This document shows positions 34,476 through 48,500 of a DNA stretch of 64,000 nucleotides, piece after piece (the stretch's first letter is position 1; the number at the start of each line of letters is the position of its first letter). A model generated the notes under the pieces. The model was not told where the DNA came from. It did no database searches and worked only from the letters and a program-made list of their open reading frames with translations. The translations under genes and the position numbers were made by a program. Location of the stretch: NCBI GenBank assembly GCA_011009095.1, contig VTPC01008715.1:212559-276558 (forward strand). The letters are read 5' to 3'. This DNA is from Ignelater luminosus. Lineage: Eukaryota > Arthropoda > Insecta > Coleoptera > Elateridae.

Positions 34476-37400
34476 TGTTTTATTTATTATTTCAAATTTA
34501 TAGTTTTTGAAATTTTAAAATTTCAAATTCTGAAATTTATTGTTTTATTTATTTAATTATTAAATTTCAGAACTACTAAGAATAATCGATTTTATTAACT
34601 ATGTTATCACAATAAATGTTCAAATCTCATAATGTTTTATCATTACTTCAATTTTAAATTTTGGGATAATTAGTTGGATATAACTTTTGAACAAATTGTC
34701 ATAGCGACTTTCGGTTTTTGCTGAAACATTTCTTTTTTTAATGTCTTTCGAACAATAGTAAATTTAAATAGCGTTGCTATTCGAGAATTTCGATGTAATT
34801 CTCCTTTTCCCCCTCTGATACATAATAAAAATTCTGTTACTTTCAAAATGTAGTATTTTTAGTCCTAAAAGGTCCCTGAAATTTCTAGAAATTATGAGGC
34901 CGTTCCGGGACTTTTCCGGACCCCTAATAATAATGATAATAGAGGTTTATTTATCTTCAGGTGTGAAGTGAAGATTTAGCGCCATCTCCTGGTTGATGAT
35001 TTTCCCCATACTTAAGCATTTATTGTTTATCAGTGATAATTAATTATCACATAGTTGGTAAAGATGTTTTAAAATATAAAGAGTTGTAAATGTTGACGTC
35101 ATGTGCGCGTGGCGGGAAAACCCCCGCTAAAAAGCAGTGGCGTCTCGAACGAATTTTGTATTATTGGAATATTGTTATGTTTTCAACACTTAAAATCGTT
35201 TGATTGTAAAATAACAAACATTGTTTTAAAAGCGAGGAAAGTGATATAAAAATGCTAATAATTATTTACAGTAGTGAAATACTGAAATAATTACAAAACA
35301 AACCAAGCACGAGCGCAAATCACGAATGAATACAAAATCTGCACGAACGCCTGTGGAGCGAGTTAACACACCCTGGGTTAAAATCATAGACTCAACCTGG
35401 ACGATTTTAGACCTACTGGGCAGGAGCGCCATAGTGGCTCATTTTGAATTATCTTTAACTGTTAACTACACTTAAAAATATATGTTCTGTGGCTTAAAAG
35501 GTTTCAGGTGGGTTCCAGGCTACTCTAGTGACGTCAATGGGTGCAATTTAGAGCAGACAAACCTAAGTTACTTTTAGGCAGTGTTGCAATGTATCTAGAT
35601 ACTATTGGTGGTATTTGAAGAAGTAACTATTACCTTTCCCAATTCAGTATGGGTATTTGCAACTAAAGTCCATCTAGAAAGTTTCCAGAAAAAAGAAAAT
35701 ACAACTATAACCCCCAATGTATTTTTTTATTAATTAAATAATAAAATTATAGAAAAACATGGATCCACACCATACAATTTATATCATTTGCTTAATTGAA
35801 AACATTTTATTAGACGTCCAGGACTCCTGTGCACCAAATTGTGTCCCACGCTTGAAAACTGATGCAATTAATTCATATTTATTTGAAGGCGCCATTCTAC
35901 TTCATTTTTCATGTTTTTTTATTGGACTAATATCCAATTAAGCTGCTGGCTAGTTTCGATACAATAGGTGCAAATCTTGTCGTCCTAAGGCAACCAGAGC
36001 GACCAAATTGTTTCCATGTATTTCACATGATCTTAAAACTGGTCTATGCTGCATCCCTAGTTAACTTCTTTTAGAACTTTACAGACTCCACGTTTCCCAA
36101 GTTCAGATAATAAATAATAAACAGAAATCAACTGACTTTGGATGAAACTTGACACAATACTTTATATGACATGTTGAGATAATAAACATAGGTAGTAAAG
36201 GAATTGAATCTTGTGACTTAATAATTTTTGAGTTATTGGTTTAAGATTATGGGTAATTCAAATTAAGTTTTTGCAGGTTTTAAAATCACCTTACCTGTCA
36301 TTACTTACTATATGATGTTACTTGTGTGAATAATTCCATTCTAAATTCTGAGTGTACAAAGCTAAACATTTTCAAAATATTTACTTATTTAAATGCGACC
36401 CGAGCATTTGAAGCAATTCTAAATGACACCAATGTAATTTTAAGTGAATTGAAGATTTTAACAGAAGTTTTAGGCAGTTTAGCGGTCAGCAAGATGAGAA
36501 GCTGTTGTTGAATTTATGACAATCTGTTAGAATAAAATGCACTTAATCTACCAAACACAAAAAATTAACAATAAATATTCACGTTGTGTAAATAACGGCT
36601 TAATTTACCTTGCAAATTGAAATATGCAATAAACAACATGTAAATAAAGTCAAATACCTTCTCAATTTTCAGCATTTCTGCCACCATCTGCCTTTGCTTG
36701 AATGACCCATAAATATAACCAAAACAACTTTTTTTAAATACAGGGTATTTTAAGAATCACTAAAATTCTTAGCATTCTCGGAAATGAAATGAAAATGTTC
36801 TAGATGATCATTTCTATAGCACCCCTATCGTATTGTTGGTATGAAGTATGCTGTCTTTGAATATAATGAAATTCTCTGAAACTTTCCATACTCGTCTTCA
36901 GTGTTGGATTTCTTGTTTTCTAGTAACTCGGAATAATTTGGGATATGTAAGTGAAATCTCTGCACAATCACAATTACAAAGTACCTATGGTTTTCCAAAT
37001 GAATCATTATTTTTGCTTAGGGTTGCCAAATTTGAAAAGCAAATATAGAAAACTAAGAAAATTAAGAGGAAATAGAAACAAAATATACCTAAAAGAGATT
37101 GAACTAATAATTTATTTATTGATAAATTACATTTTATAAGTTACTGTTGTATTTTATCTATTGAGCAAACTTTAGTTGTCAAAATCAAAAACCTTCACAC
37201 AATCCAAATTGTAATTAATAACGATTGTCACATGTCGACCAATTAAGAATTTTTTTCATTGATAGCATGTTACATGCTCATGGATACAAGCAATATTTCT
37301 AAAAAGGAGATTTTAGCTTCATTAGAGGAGAGAGAAAAGATTTCCTAAAGTAAAGCTGGCAACCCTATTTGCAATGGATACCGTAGGCTCTTTCCTTTTT

Positions 37401-39364
37401 CACTCTGTGGAAGTGGATTGCATATGAACCGATGAACACAGCAGTGGTAGTTGACTGATGGTGGTTGTGGAATCAGAGAAATGAAGATGCTTTGTTCCTC
37501 AATGAGACAGGAGGAAGTTGTTGCCATGAATCACTTATGGTTGAGTTTCAAATTCCATGCTTGATGTGCAGAAATGCACTTTCCACCCTTGATATACAAA
37601 TTATTATCATTCCACTGGTATTCTGCATAAAATATGTAACAAATCTTTAAAAAATACATAATTAAACGAAATTAACAGCCTTTTTGATACATATATGAAA
37701 TTGTCAATTTTTACACCTTGTGTCAGTTTCTTCACCTCTTGATAAAAAGATCTGCAAAGTAGTAGCTATACATACGATTGAAATGCTTCTTGGAAAAACC
37801 TCGTTAGTCCATTCTTGTCGAAATCTGGTTTTTGGTTTTGCTAAATTATGTTTTTAAATAAATATTGTCTACCAGAAACAATTCTCATATAAGCGTCATT
37901 TTTGTGATAGTCATACAAAAATATCTGAAAATAAGTATAAAGATTTTGCTTTAAAAGGGGTGAAACAAGTATTAAACCACTTTGATAAAAATATCACTTG
38001 AGCTCGAGATCAAGAACGGAGCATCATCAACATGTAGAGAATAACTGCAGAATCTCATGGTATAGAGACAAAAACGAAAAGATATACTACATCTTAATTT
38101 ATACTGTTGACTTTAATAACCTTCCTGTGTAAATAGTATTCTGTCTTGGCATTAAACGTCTTAACAATTGCAGTATGTAATGGGGCAGGGTAAGTTTATA
38201 ATTGTTATTTATTGTACTAGCAGCTGGCCAATGCATGGTGGACACAGTACCTAAACTTTCAACGTTCAAACTATAAGAATGAGATGCACTTGTTTGTTTC
38301 TGCTCTATAAAGAAGTGGACTGTAACTGGACTGACCCAAGAAAATCATTCGATTTTTTGTAAGTTATTTTATAACAAAATGCAGAAAAGCTTGTTTTCTT
38401 AAAATAGAACCTAAACCAACACCTTGTTTGATTAATAAAATTTAATCTTCATAACAGGGCTTAGAAAATGTTGAGACATTAATGTATAATTATTACAAAG
38501 CACGATACAAATGAGAAATGATTCTCTTCAGAAAACAAAAGGGCAATTTAATGTTCAATAAGTTTAAAGCCTAATTTAAGTTGATGCAGAAGATAGCAAA
38601 AGTTTTTATTTATCTATATTTTATCCAAACTCACAGTGACATAGCCAGGTATTGAGACTGTTAGTTTGTAGTAAAAATTATCATTTGACATAATTATTAC
38701 ATAACAAAGTAGCAGGACATATCCAGTGTGATATTAACCCTCCCTTAAAAAAGAAAATAAAAAAGAAAACAATGAAAATAATAATAAATAACAGAAGTTT
38801 TATTAAACAAGTAGATAAAGATTATTTTGGCATCTTTGAACCGGCTGGCCATGCCACTGAAAATAAAAATTTAAGAAAAAAACATAATTAGTACAATTCA
38901 TAGTAAAGTGAAAAATACACAATGAAATAGTAAGGGATTTCTATTTAACAATATATAGCTTATAATTCGTCAACCTTTCCACAAATCTACAATAAAGAAC
39001 AATACAAGTTATTGTATTTTACGCAAAGAAACAAGAAACATCCTACAAGGCTCCATCATATAAATAAAACAAAAACTAAGCTACAACATAAACAATGTAT
39101 CAACAACTTCACAATTATTCATAATAAAAAAATATACATTAAAAATAAAATATTTAATGTTTATCCACGTAAAATGCAAATAATGATTAATAAATGTCTA
39201 TATAATTACTGTATATGTAAAATACAAATACTATATATACATATAGTGTGTGTATATATACTTACATAAACTTAACTATATAAATATATATACAAGCATA
39301 TGTGACATAATATGACTCAACACGGCTATGTACAATTATCTAGCTATGTACAGTATATCACAAT
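34476..39364. other. Gene-poor interval; NCOA6 3'UTR at the right
   Basis: AT-rich spacer with no supported gene. The right part, from roughly 38800, is probably the NCOA6 3'UTR on the minus strand: on + it reads TTTATT at about 38799, an AATAAA on the gene strand. A GC-richer promoter-like patch lies at 35085..35130. Confidence 0.4.
35085..35130. promoter_or_regulatory. Promoter-like patch (CRE- and E2F-like motifs), no gene attached
   Basis: TGACGTCA (CRE-like) is followed closely by GGCGGGAAAA (E2F-like) in locally GC-rich sequence. I found no convincing first exon on either strand next to it. Confidence 0.25.
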
Positions 39365-39523
39365 CTATACAAAGTTAAGCGGACTGTTTGTACTATTGCC
39401 GCGAGTATTCAAGGCTGCACCTCTGTATGGGTTACGTATATAGGCCGCAGCAGCTCTTGACTTGGTAGAGGGCTGCAACAGGAGCAGCCTACAAGACAAT
39501 GTCACTTCACGTCTTTCCGTCTT
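39365..39523 (-). other. Overlapping reading frame at the NCOA6 3' end
   Basis: The minus strand past the NCOA6 terminal coding exon has an open frame different from the NCOA6 frame. It includes STKSRAAAAYIRN and PYRGAALNTRGNSTNSPLNF, then V and stop TAG at 39365..39367. It is GC-richer than its surroundings and looks protein-like. It could be an alternative last exon (acceptor-like CTCCTGTTGCAG just upstream), the end of another gene, or chance. Confidence 0.3.
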
Positions 39524-42500
39524 TTACCCTCTCCTTCTGATACTGTAACAATAATAGTATTCATGAATTAATTACAAACATTAATAAATTATTATTTCAT
39601 TAGCACTGGCACTGTCATACTTGTTAATATTTTTTTTGTTTTCTATTTTTCATTACTTCCACTTTTCATTTAGTCTCCGGTATGAAATTTGAATTACTAC
39701 AAATTGACATATGACAAAAATGACCAGGTAGCCTATAACCCTCCCAAGTTCATATCATAATACACTTATCAAAACCATATTGAAATTAATCCAGTACTTT
39801 TCACTGAAACTCAATATCAGAGTCACAAGCCGCCGCCACCACCACCACCCTCCCTCCCTCCCTCACATCCTATACGCTAGGGGAAAATGCATAAAAACCG
39901 GTCCAGAACCAACAGAAAAAATCACCGGCCATCACTGACTGTTGATATAGCTTATAACCTTCCCAAACTCATACCCTGTACATTATCCAGTAGTTTTGGA
40001 GATAAACAGAAATATACAAACCAACAAAGTAAATCGGAACTTATAACCTTTGTTTTACTGGTCAGTTAAAAATGAAAACAGATAGAGTAGCTGTTACACA
40101 GCATGAAAATAACACAACAAAGACAAAGAAAAATATATTTTGGAAGACAGGGAAATTCACAAGAAAGCAACATACATGATTTTTGCTAAATCTAAATATA
40201 TAAATGATTGCACAACCTTCACAAACTACCGAATTTGCAAATGCTTTTTAAATTGTTTACATTACACATCTAGTGCCTGCATTTCAATGTGATTAAGTTA
40301 AATTTTAAGTTTTATCTACACACTTCATTTGTTTGACTAACAAGATTAAAACCTGTTAGTATCAAAAACCTTAAGAAGCAATAAGCTTGCAAAGATCTCA
40401 TGAGAACCTAATCTAAAGAAACTGCAGGTTTATAAAGACCCAAACAGCTCTGCAAGAATTCAACAAAATGAGTTACAGTAACTCCATGTCAAGGTCATTT
40501 CATTTATTTATATGGTCAGCACATGATTGTTACCTTTATCCAAAGTAGTTAGTGTTAGTTTTAATTCTAGCAATTTTAAAATGGCTTCCAGGAAGATCCA
40601 GCTCCATTTTAATACGAAAAAAGAATAGAAACTTAAAAACTAGCTCATTAATCACTAATAAAAACATTCATGCATCAAATGTGACTCACATATAACATCT
40701 TGCTGAAGTTTAGGTCAGCATAATCTATATTTACTTTTTATATCAAATTGAGAATTCCTGAGAATTTAAGGGTTCTTGGATCTGTACAAACTAAACAACT
40801 TCAGAATTTTGCAAACTTGCAAGATCCTACTGACAAGTCTTTTTGCCAATATTTAGCTCCAAACATGACCGTAACAAAAAATTTTTTTGGAAAAAATTGC
40901 CAATCTTTGAAAAGCCATATCTTGGTAACTAATGAACGTACAGGGCCCATCCTGGTTTCAAATTGTAGTAAATTTAATCTACTTTAAAAAAGATATGAAT
41001 AGCATTTCCGTAGAACGCAGAGTTTAGGAGATATGATCAAAAAACCAAAACAAATGCGATAATTTCGCCGTTTTTTGGCCACTACGTAGATAACACAGGT
41101 TTTTCAGGGTTGCAAATCTGGATTTACACTACCTGTAGGGATCCTAACAACATTTAAAAAAATCAGAACTACCCTAATTTTTGCAATGACTTATGTCGAT
41201 ATTGACTGGCCTATCACAGATGTATCCATGTTCTATGTCCTACTTTGTAGGTTAAAAGTTGAGAGGCAACCATTAGCTACGATTTTGCCAATGCCAATAC
41301 TGACATCGATTGATACAGGATTTGTGTCCCAAGTAATGTTTAAACTATCTGAACTTACATTTTTATTACTTTATCATTTGTCAATTTGACATTAATAGTT
41401 GACTTTTTAAAAATTACATTAATTGGTTAACTTTCAACTGATCATCAGTGCATATCAGTCATATCTGCTGGGAGTAAGGTGAAAAGGCGAGATAAATGTT
41501 CTTACTGAAGTCTTGTGGAGTTCAAGAAAAACAGCTCAATGACCTTCTTAAGGTCACGCCTAAAAATCAAAATAAATAAGCACAACATGCATTTTTTCTG
41601 TGGGCTGTAAATTCTAGTTTTGATTTATTTTTTAAAAAGCATGATTTTCCTATTCTGCTTTAAAGTATAGCAAATAATCTCTTCTTTCTCTCTCTCTTGC
41701 AGAATAAAATGTTTGCACAATATTTTTGTTTTCGTAAGTTTCTACCGTTTCTACTGTGGGGGCAACAAAAACCCAAGTCAAAGATACCCATGGATTCTAA
41801 ATTTCTTGTCTTTGATAGTTTCATATTAATAAAAAAAAAAATGAAACAAAAGCTATTAAAATAATACAAGTGACATTTAAATTTTTTTTAGGTTATTTTT
41901 TAAGTGATTACAGTAAGATTAATCATAATTATAATAATTTATAAAACTGTGAATTTAAAAATGTTAACAAAGGTACATAAAATTTTCATATTAGAATCTT
42001 ATTTTCGTAATGATATCGAGAATGAAACTGGTAAATGGGAATATTCAATAGTCAAAATAATTATGACATTTAAATTTTAATGTTTTGAATTCATAATTTT
42101 TAAGGATTACTCTAAAGGCTCATTTACAACAATTTCGAAAGCAGCGTCATTTAGAGTTCTATAAATTGTACCAATAAGGACTGTATCGTTAATTATGGAT
42201 ACAGAATAAGAGCCCTGTAAATTTGATGTCAGACTATATTTTGAAAAATGGACTACAGATTTTGAATGTGTGATATATTTTTATTTCATTTATTTTTACA
42301 TTAATAAAAAATTATAGGGGTTTCCTCAATTCTCGAACTTTGCTTTTTATATGCTGCATGAGGTTCTGGACGACAGATATTCCTACAGCTTTGGCTACTC
42401 TATTTCAGTCTCTTTTGAATTGTTCAACATTTTCTGCTGGTCGAACGGTCTTCTGCAGATTTTTTTTCATTAGCGCCCAAAATCTTTCAATAGGCCTGAT

Positions 42501-45500
42501 TTCTGGGCAGTTTGGGGGATTCATAGTCTTATCGACAAATGGGACTTTATGTTGGAGATACCATTCTAGAACTGGAGTAGCGTAGTGGCACGAAGCTAAA
42601 TCAGGCCAAAATAATACTTGAACCTCGTGCTTTCGAATTAGTGGCAACAATCTTTTTTGGAGACACTCCTTGCGGTATATTTCCGCATTTAAAGTTTGTA
42701 GAGTGAAAAACGGAGTCGATTTCATGCCACATTGACAAATTGCTTGCCAGACCAAGATCTTTCCAAATTTTTCACAAAAAATAGATTTATCTCCATTACT
42801 CACTTCCGTTCCTTGTTTTACAGTATAATACTGAGCTCCCNNNNNNNNNNNNNNNNNNNNNNNNNNNNNNNNNNNNNNNNNNNNNNNNNNNNNNNNNNNN
42901 NNNNNNNNNNNNNNNNNNNNNNNNNNNNNNNNNNNNNNNNTTTTTTGGAGACACTCCTTGCGGTATATTTCCGCATTTAAAGTTTGTAGAGTGAAAAACG
43001 GAGTCGATTTCATGCCACATTGACAAATTGCTTGCCAGACCAAGATCTTTCCAAATTTTTCACAAAAAATAGATTTATCTCCATTACTCACTTCCGTTCC
43101 TTGTTTTACAGTATAATACTGAGCTCCCGGTAGAGTTTTGTAATCGAGTTTGACGTACGTTTCATCGTCCATGATAATGCATTGATTTTTTTTGCACAGA
43201 ACTTGTTCGTATAACTTCCGAGCTCGACTTTTCACAGAAGATGCTTGAATTGAACTACACTTTGGTTGTTTTTGTTTTTTATAAGTCTTAAAACCATTTC
43301 TTTTCTTAGCTCGTTGAACCATGCCGATCGAAGTTCCACATTTTTTTGCACAATCACGGACAGACAGTTCCTTATTAGTCGTAAATTTTTTACATATCTT
43401 CTTGTCCAAATATGGACTTGATGCATCTGGTTTCCTTCCGCATCCTGGTAAATCATTCAAAGTAAAATGTTTTCCTAACCTAACACCTTCTTCTTTCGCT
43501 AACTTTCTCATTGTCATACCTTTTTCATTGCAGTATCTGGACACAATTAAGCTTCGCTTCTCCGCTGATAAACCTTTCATTTTTTAATTTCCTAACAAAC
43601 ACTTAAATTTAACTATCAAACTTTAATGTCTATACATCAAGTAACAAATGTCAATCTGACAATTGATTGAAAAAGTCACAGCCTACCATTTATGGTGGTG
43701 TGAAGTTGTACCCATAATTAACAATACAGTCCTTACATCAATTTTCAGTATTTACAATTAAGGAAATTACCACTTCGAAAATGAATTACTGTGCAGTGCC
43801 ATTTCTTAGAATATTATTACAAATAGAATTACATTAATTCACTAGCTTCAGTTATTACTGGCATAGCCTTTAACTGCTAAACAACATCTAGGAGAAATTG
43901 GTTCACACCATGAGGTTTTTTTTTTTAACTGAAACTCAACTAACCCTAGGAGTTTATCAAATGGTGTAGATATATGGATAAAATTAAAAAACAAGGCTTC
44001 ATCATACAGTCACGTCTCTTGCAATTAATGTTCATAATGCCCCTGGTGTTTGTAGAATTGAATGTACCCAATATCTTCTTGGTTTGTGTTGGTTGTGTTT
44101 TATATTACCAGTCTGGTACTGCCTCTTTAACATCAACACACAAGCTAAATTACCTAATAAGGCAACTAACTTTTTTTTATCATCCATAATTATAATAACC
44201 TACAAAAGCAAAAAGCAAAACTTTAAAAAAATCTCAATTTCACATTTAACTGGAGTTGTAAATAATATTTTTGTTTTTATTTTCATTGCAAAATTGATTT
44301 TCAGGTTCACAACTTTTTACAAATAAAAAACGTAATAAAACCAATTTTACGACTTTTTAGATTATAGCAGAATCATAATCAAAAAAAGGCAAATAGAAAC
44401 AATATCAGTTTTAAATAAGGTAAACTGCGCATGTGTCAAAATTGAATTTAATTAGAACTTGAGGTAGAAATTTGCAGTTTGCACGCTTAAATTTCGCCAC
44501 TGGAGTTAAAGTTTAGTCAAGTTGACAAGGAATTTTTAATGTAAACATCTACCAGTGGTGCTATATACTTAACACAAAATTCAGACTTCGCGGTTGAATT
44601 GTGCATTTACTGAATTGGTTGTAAATGAGCCTTAAGACAATCTTCAACGAACTCTGAAGGAGTCGTTACTGAATTTGCAACATCTGTCTATCTGTATGTC
44701 TGTTTGCATTTTTTGTCAAATTTTGACTTCAGATTTGGATTCTACATCAAAAACTAGACAACGTCGTATTTTCGTTTTTTGAAAACTCTTCAGGAACATG
44801 GTCAAAATGGCCGCCAAAGTTTGAAAAAAGTAACAAATAAAGGAGTTCATTGTGGTTATGCTTTGCATTCCCGGATGTTTTAAAAATCCGAAGGGTATCT
44901 TTAACTCGGTTTTTTTGTTGCTCTCGTGGTATGTTTTGAAACAGTTTTTTTTAAGTGCAGGCAAATCACTTATTGAATGCTATTAAATTGTATTATCAGG
45001 AAAAGATGCAAACTGTGTTTAGGAAACAGTGGAGAACAGTTCAATTTTTGTAATAAAAACATTAATAACACAAATCTGATTTTTTTAAATAAGATACTTT
45101 AATTTTCATTTGAATTTAAAATAATTTCCAAACTACATAGATGCTTAAATTTTCTGTTGTTTATTGCTTTGTTTTGTCGCTGTTAGTAAGAATGTTTAAA
45201 ATACACAATTTGTTTTAGTAGAATACTGCTTTTTTGTTTTCGCTGTCTACTGTTTCAATTTTAAAATTTTGATGTCACATATATTTTTGGCAATATCTTC
45301 GATATTTTTTAAAATGAGTGTATGTATCATACAAGCACTGAGCCAATTATAACTTCCATTTAAAAAAATTAAAACTGCTTCTAACTCGAAAATCATGGGT
45401 AGTGGTGGGATTTTAAATATGCAGCTTTAGATTCTCTGTTAATGACCCTACATAAACCCATGCTAACTGTTTTCATTACTTTGACAGGGAAAGAATAGCA

Positions 45501-48500
45501 GCCCTTTGGAGAAAATAAAAAATTTCACATTTTTGTTTATAACTCAAAAAGATGGGATACACTGTACATAAATGGTATTAACTCGATCCATTGATTGTCA
45601 TTTGTTACTATACAGCAACTATTTCAGTTTTTTCATGACTTTATGAATGACATAACACACAGCACCTGATTTTCTAGACTGAATGAGCTATTCACTCGCA
45701 CTGATCGCTTTCAATTAGTACCCTAAATACTGGTGCTAGAAAGCATTAAAAATGTAAGATATTGATATTTTCTAAATATGTTTTCAAAAAATTGAAGATC
45801 ATCTCGACTACAACTATATTATACTCTATACTACATGACAAAAGTCTCACGGGAATACAACTTTCTATTAAGGAGATAGTGAATCAAACAAAATCTCTAG
45901 TTTGATGAGGTGGAAGAAAAAACAAAAGTGAATCAGATGAATCCAGCAGCCAGCACTAAGCTGTTAATATAAATGTCTTGCATATCTAGCCATTTGGGCA
46001 ATTTTCAAGATTTACAGAATTTTCCAATTTGGCACCTGTGTAACAACTGTCTTTTGTTGTCGAGTGGGACTTTTCTTACCAATTTCTTTTGTTTAGGTTT
46101 AAGCAATTCCAAGAGGAAAAACTACAGATGAAGGAAATTTGTTTTGGTGGTTGCTGTACATAAGATCACTATAGGAATGAGTGTCCAAGTGGTGTTTGAT
46201 ATTTTCTATCAAACATCTCATCTACCCTAGATCCACACCTATGAAATCAAATTCAACTTTGCCCAACTTAAAAATGATGATTCCCCCCCCCCAAGACAGC
46301 ACCTCTATCTACGAATGTCAATCAGTTTTTCTCACCTGAGTCCCTTCCTTTTCTACTAAATGAAACAAGACTTTTGTCCAAATGGAAGCATGATTTTTTT
46401 TAAATGTAATATTGTAGTTACTTGTATGTTTTTTTTGTAGTAAAATTATTTTGCTATCTTAAAAACTCATTATATTTTTATTCAAATTGCAAAAATTTGT
46501 AAGAAATCAAATTTTTATTGTAGAAATGATTTTGCTATTTACCAAGATAATTTCTTTCTCTATCTAAAATGCTCAAAAGAATAATCAATTTTTCCAGCTA
46601 GGATATGAAGGGTACATTGGATAACAATCTAAATCACAAAATTTGAAAAATACAAGAAGGTACTATTCCACTGATGGCTGTTAAAAAAAATGTCAAAAAC
46701 TCTAAGGGCATGTAGTACTCTTGAAAATAAGTAAAAAAGTTTATATAAACATGTGTTCAGAAATTCACTATTTCCGAGTTACAGGGTGTCAATGTTTTAT
46801 TTAAAATTTCTTGTTTTTTCAATATTTCAAGAGATATCGCGACAGTTTTCTACATGTTTGTTACTCTTAGGTGTCTGTTGTTCTATGTAGCCTTGAATTT
46901 GATATCTTCATCAGAAGCAGAGAAATATATGGCGAGGCTAACCAAAAGAAAATTGTTAATAAGTTCCGTCCCAAGATAAAAGCAGCACTGCATAAAACAA
47001 ATGAAATCAAGCAACAAAATTTTATTAGAATATGAACTGTAATAAAACTATAAACACATCAATTTACATTTTATTCAAAATGGCCTCCATGTCCTTGTAC
47101 ACAGGCTTTTAATCTTCGAGGCCAGTTGTCTATGACGGCACGTACCATATTCATATCAATATTGGCCACTGCTTTTACCAGAGACGCCTTCAGCTGCTTC
47201 AAATTCCTGTGGCTTGTAGAGCAGACTTTGTCCTCTAAATGTGACCAAATCTTATATTCTAAGAGAGCGAGATCTGGATTTGATGAGGGTCAATTTTCAT
47301 GTCTAATAAAGTCAATATTTTGACGACAAAACCATTTTTGCAAAGATTTTGCTTTGCGAGTCCTGTTGAAAAACCCAGTATTCATTCTTAAACATAGTGG
47401 TACTTGGAGATTTTACAATTCCTTCTAAAATGTCTTCTTGATACACTTTAGCCCCAGTTTTCACGCCTTTTTGACAAAAATGAACTTGTGTGGCCCCCAG
47501 ATAAGAAACGCCCAACCAAACCATCGCAGATGCCAGATGATGACCTCATTGAACAACAGAAACCTTTTTGGCAGCTTCAGAACTGCTATGAGCATACACT
47601 CTATCATTTTGCTTGTTAAAATGTTCTTAGATAGTAAAAATTTTCTTACCTGTGAAAAGAATTTCTCGACGCTCGTTATCTGTGTACCGATGTAGAAGCA
47701 GTTTCGCTCTTTCTTGCCTAAATTTTTTTAAACGTAATGTAAAAAGATGGCCCTTTTTTCTACAATAAGCATAAAGATTGAGGTCCTCATTAATAATTCG
47801 CTTCAAGGATTCCCTAGACAAATTCATCTGCAAAGTCATCAACTTCTGTTTTCGTCTAGTATTTTGGCAAATACGAGCTTCAACAGCTTTTATGACTGTT
47901 GGTGTTCGAATAGTGCAAGGCTGACCAGAGCATGGTTTGTCAGCAGCAGAGGAGACTTCAGTGTATTGCTTGATGGTGCAATAAATTTCTGTGTGATTTT
48001 CAAATTTTTCAATAATTTAAAAATTGTTGCTGAATGCCCACACCTGTGTAAAGCAATTACGACAACACAATCTTCCTTTTTACTCCACTCCATTATTATT
48101 TAACAATCTATCACAGAACTGTTGACACCTTTGTATTTCACAATGACGGAACATTAAGTGACATATCTTTGTTTGTTTTCAATGGTTAACTAGATTGTAT
48201 AAAAAAGCAATGAAATCTGGGACAGAACTTATGACTTGACTATGTATACAGGGTGGCTGAAAAATCGTTCACCAGCCTATAACTATTTTATTTTTAAAGA
48301 TATAAACAAAATGCAAAGGAGGAAGTTGTTTGATATAATAAGACGCATAATATCATGCATTGAAAGAAAACTCAACGCCTACTGTTTTCGCGTAACATCA
48401 ACTAACTTTAAGTGTTTAAATGGAACTCTCTGTATATTTCTCAAAATTCTGAATACACCTGAAATTCTCTTTTCAACCATATAACATACTTAATGATTTT

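Larger units (their letters stand above)
42177..43733 (-). mobile_element. DD37E-type Tc1/mariner-superfamily element
   Basis: The ends AGGACTGTATCGTTAATTAT (left) and the complement of AGGACTGTATTGTTAATTAT (right) are flanked by TA (42175..42176, 43734..43735). One nearly full transposase frame runs on the minus strand. Allowing for the artefactual 288 bp at the gap, the element is about 1.27 kb. It lies in the last intron of NCOA6, in the same orientation as the host gene. Confidence 0.85.

Noticed and set aside
42405..43580. 391-residue transposase with an internal duplicated segment
   Set aside because: The duplication exactly borders a 100-N gap and is identical base for base, so it is an assembly artefact.
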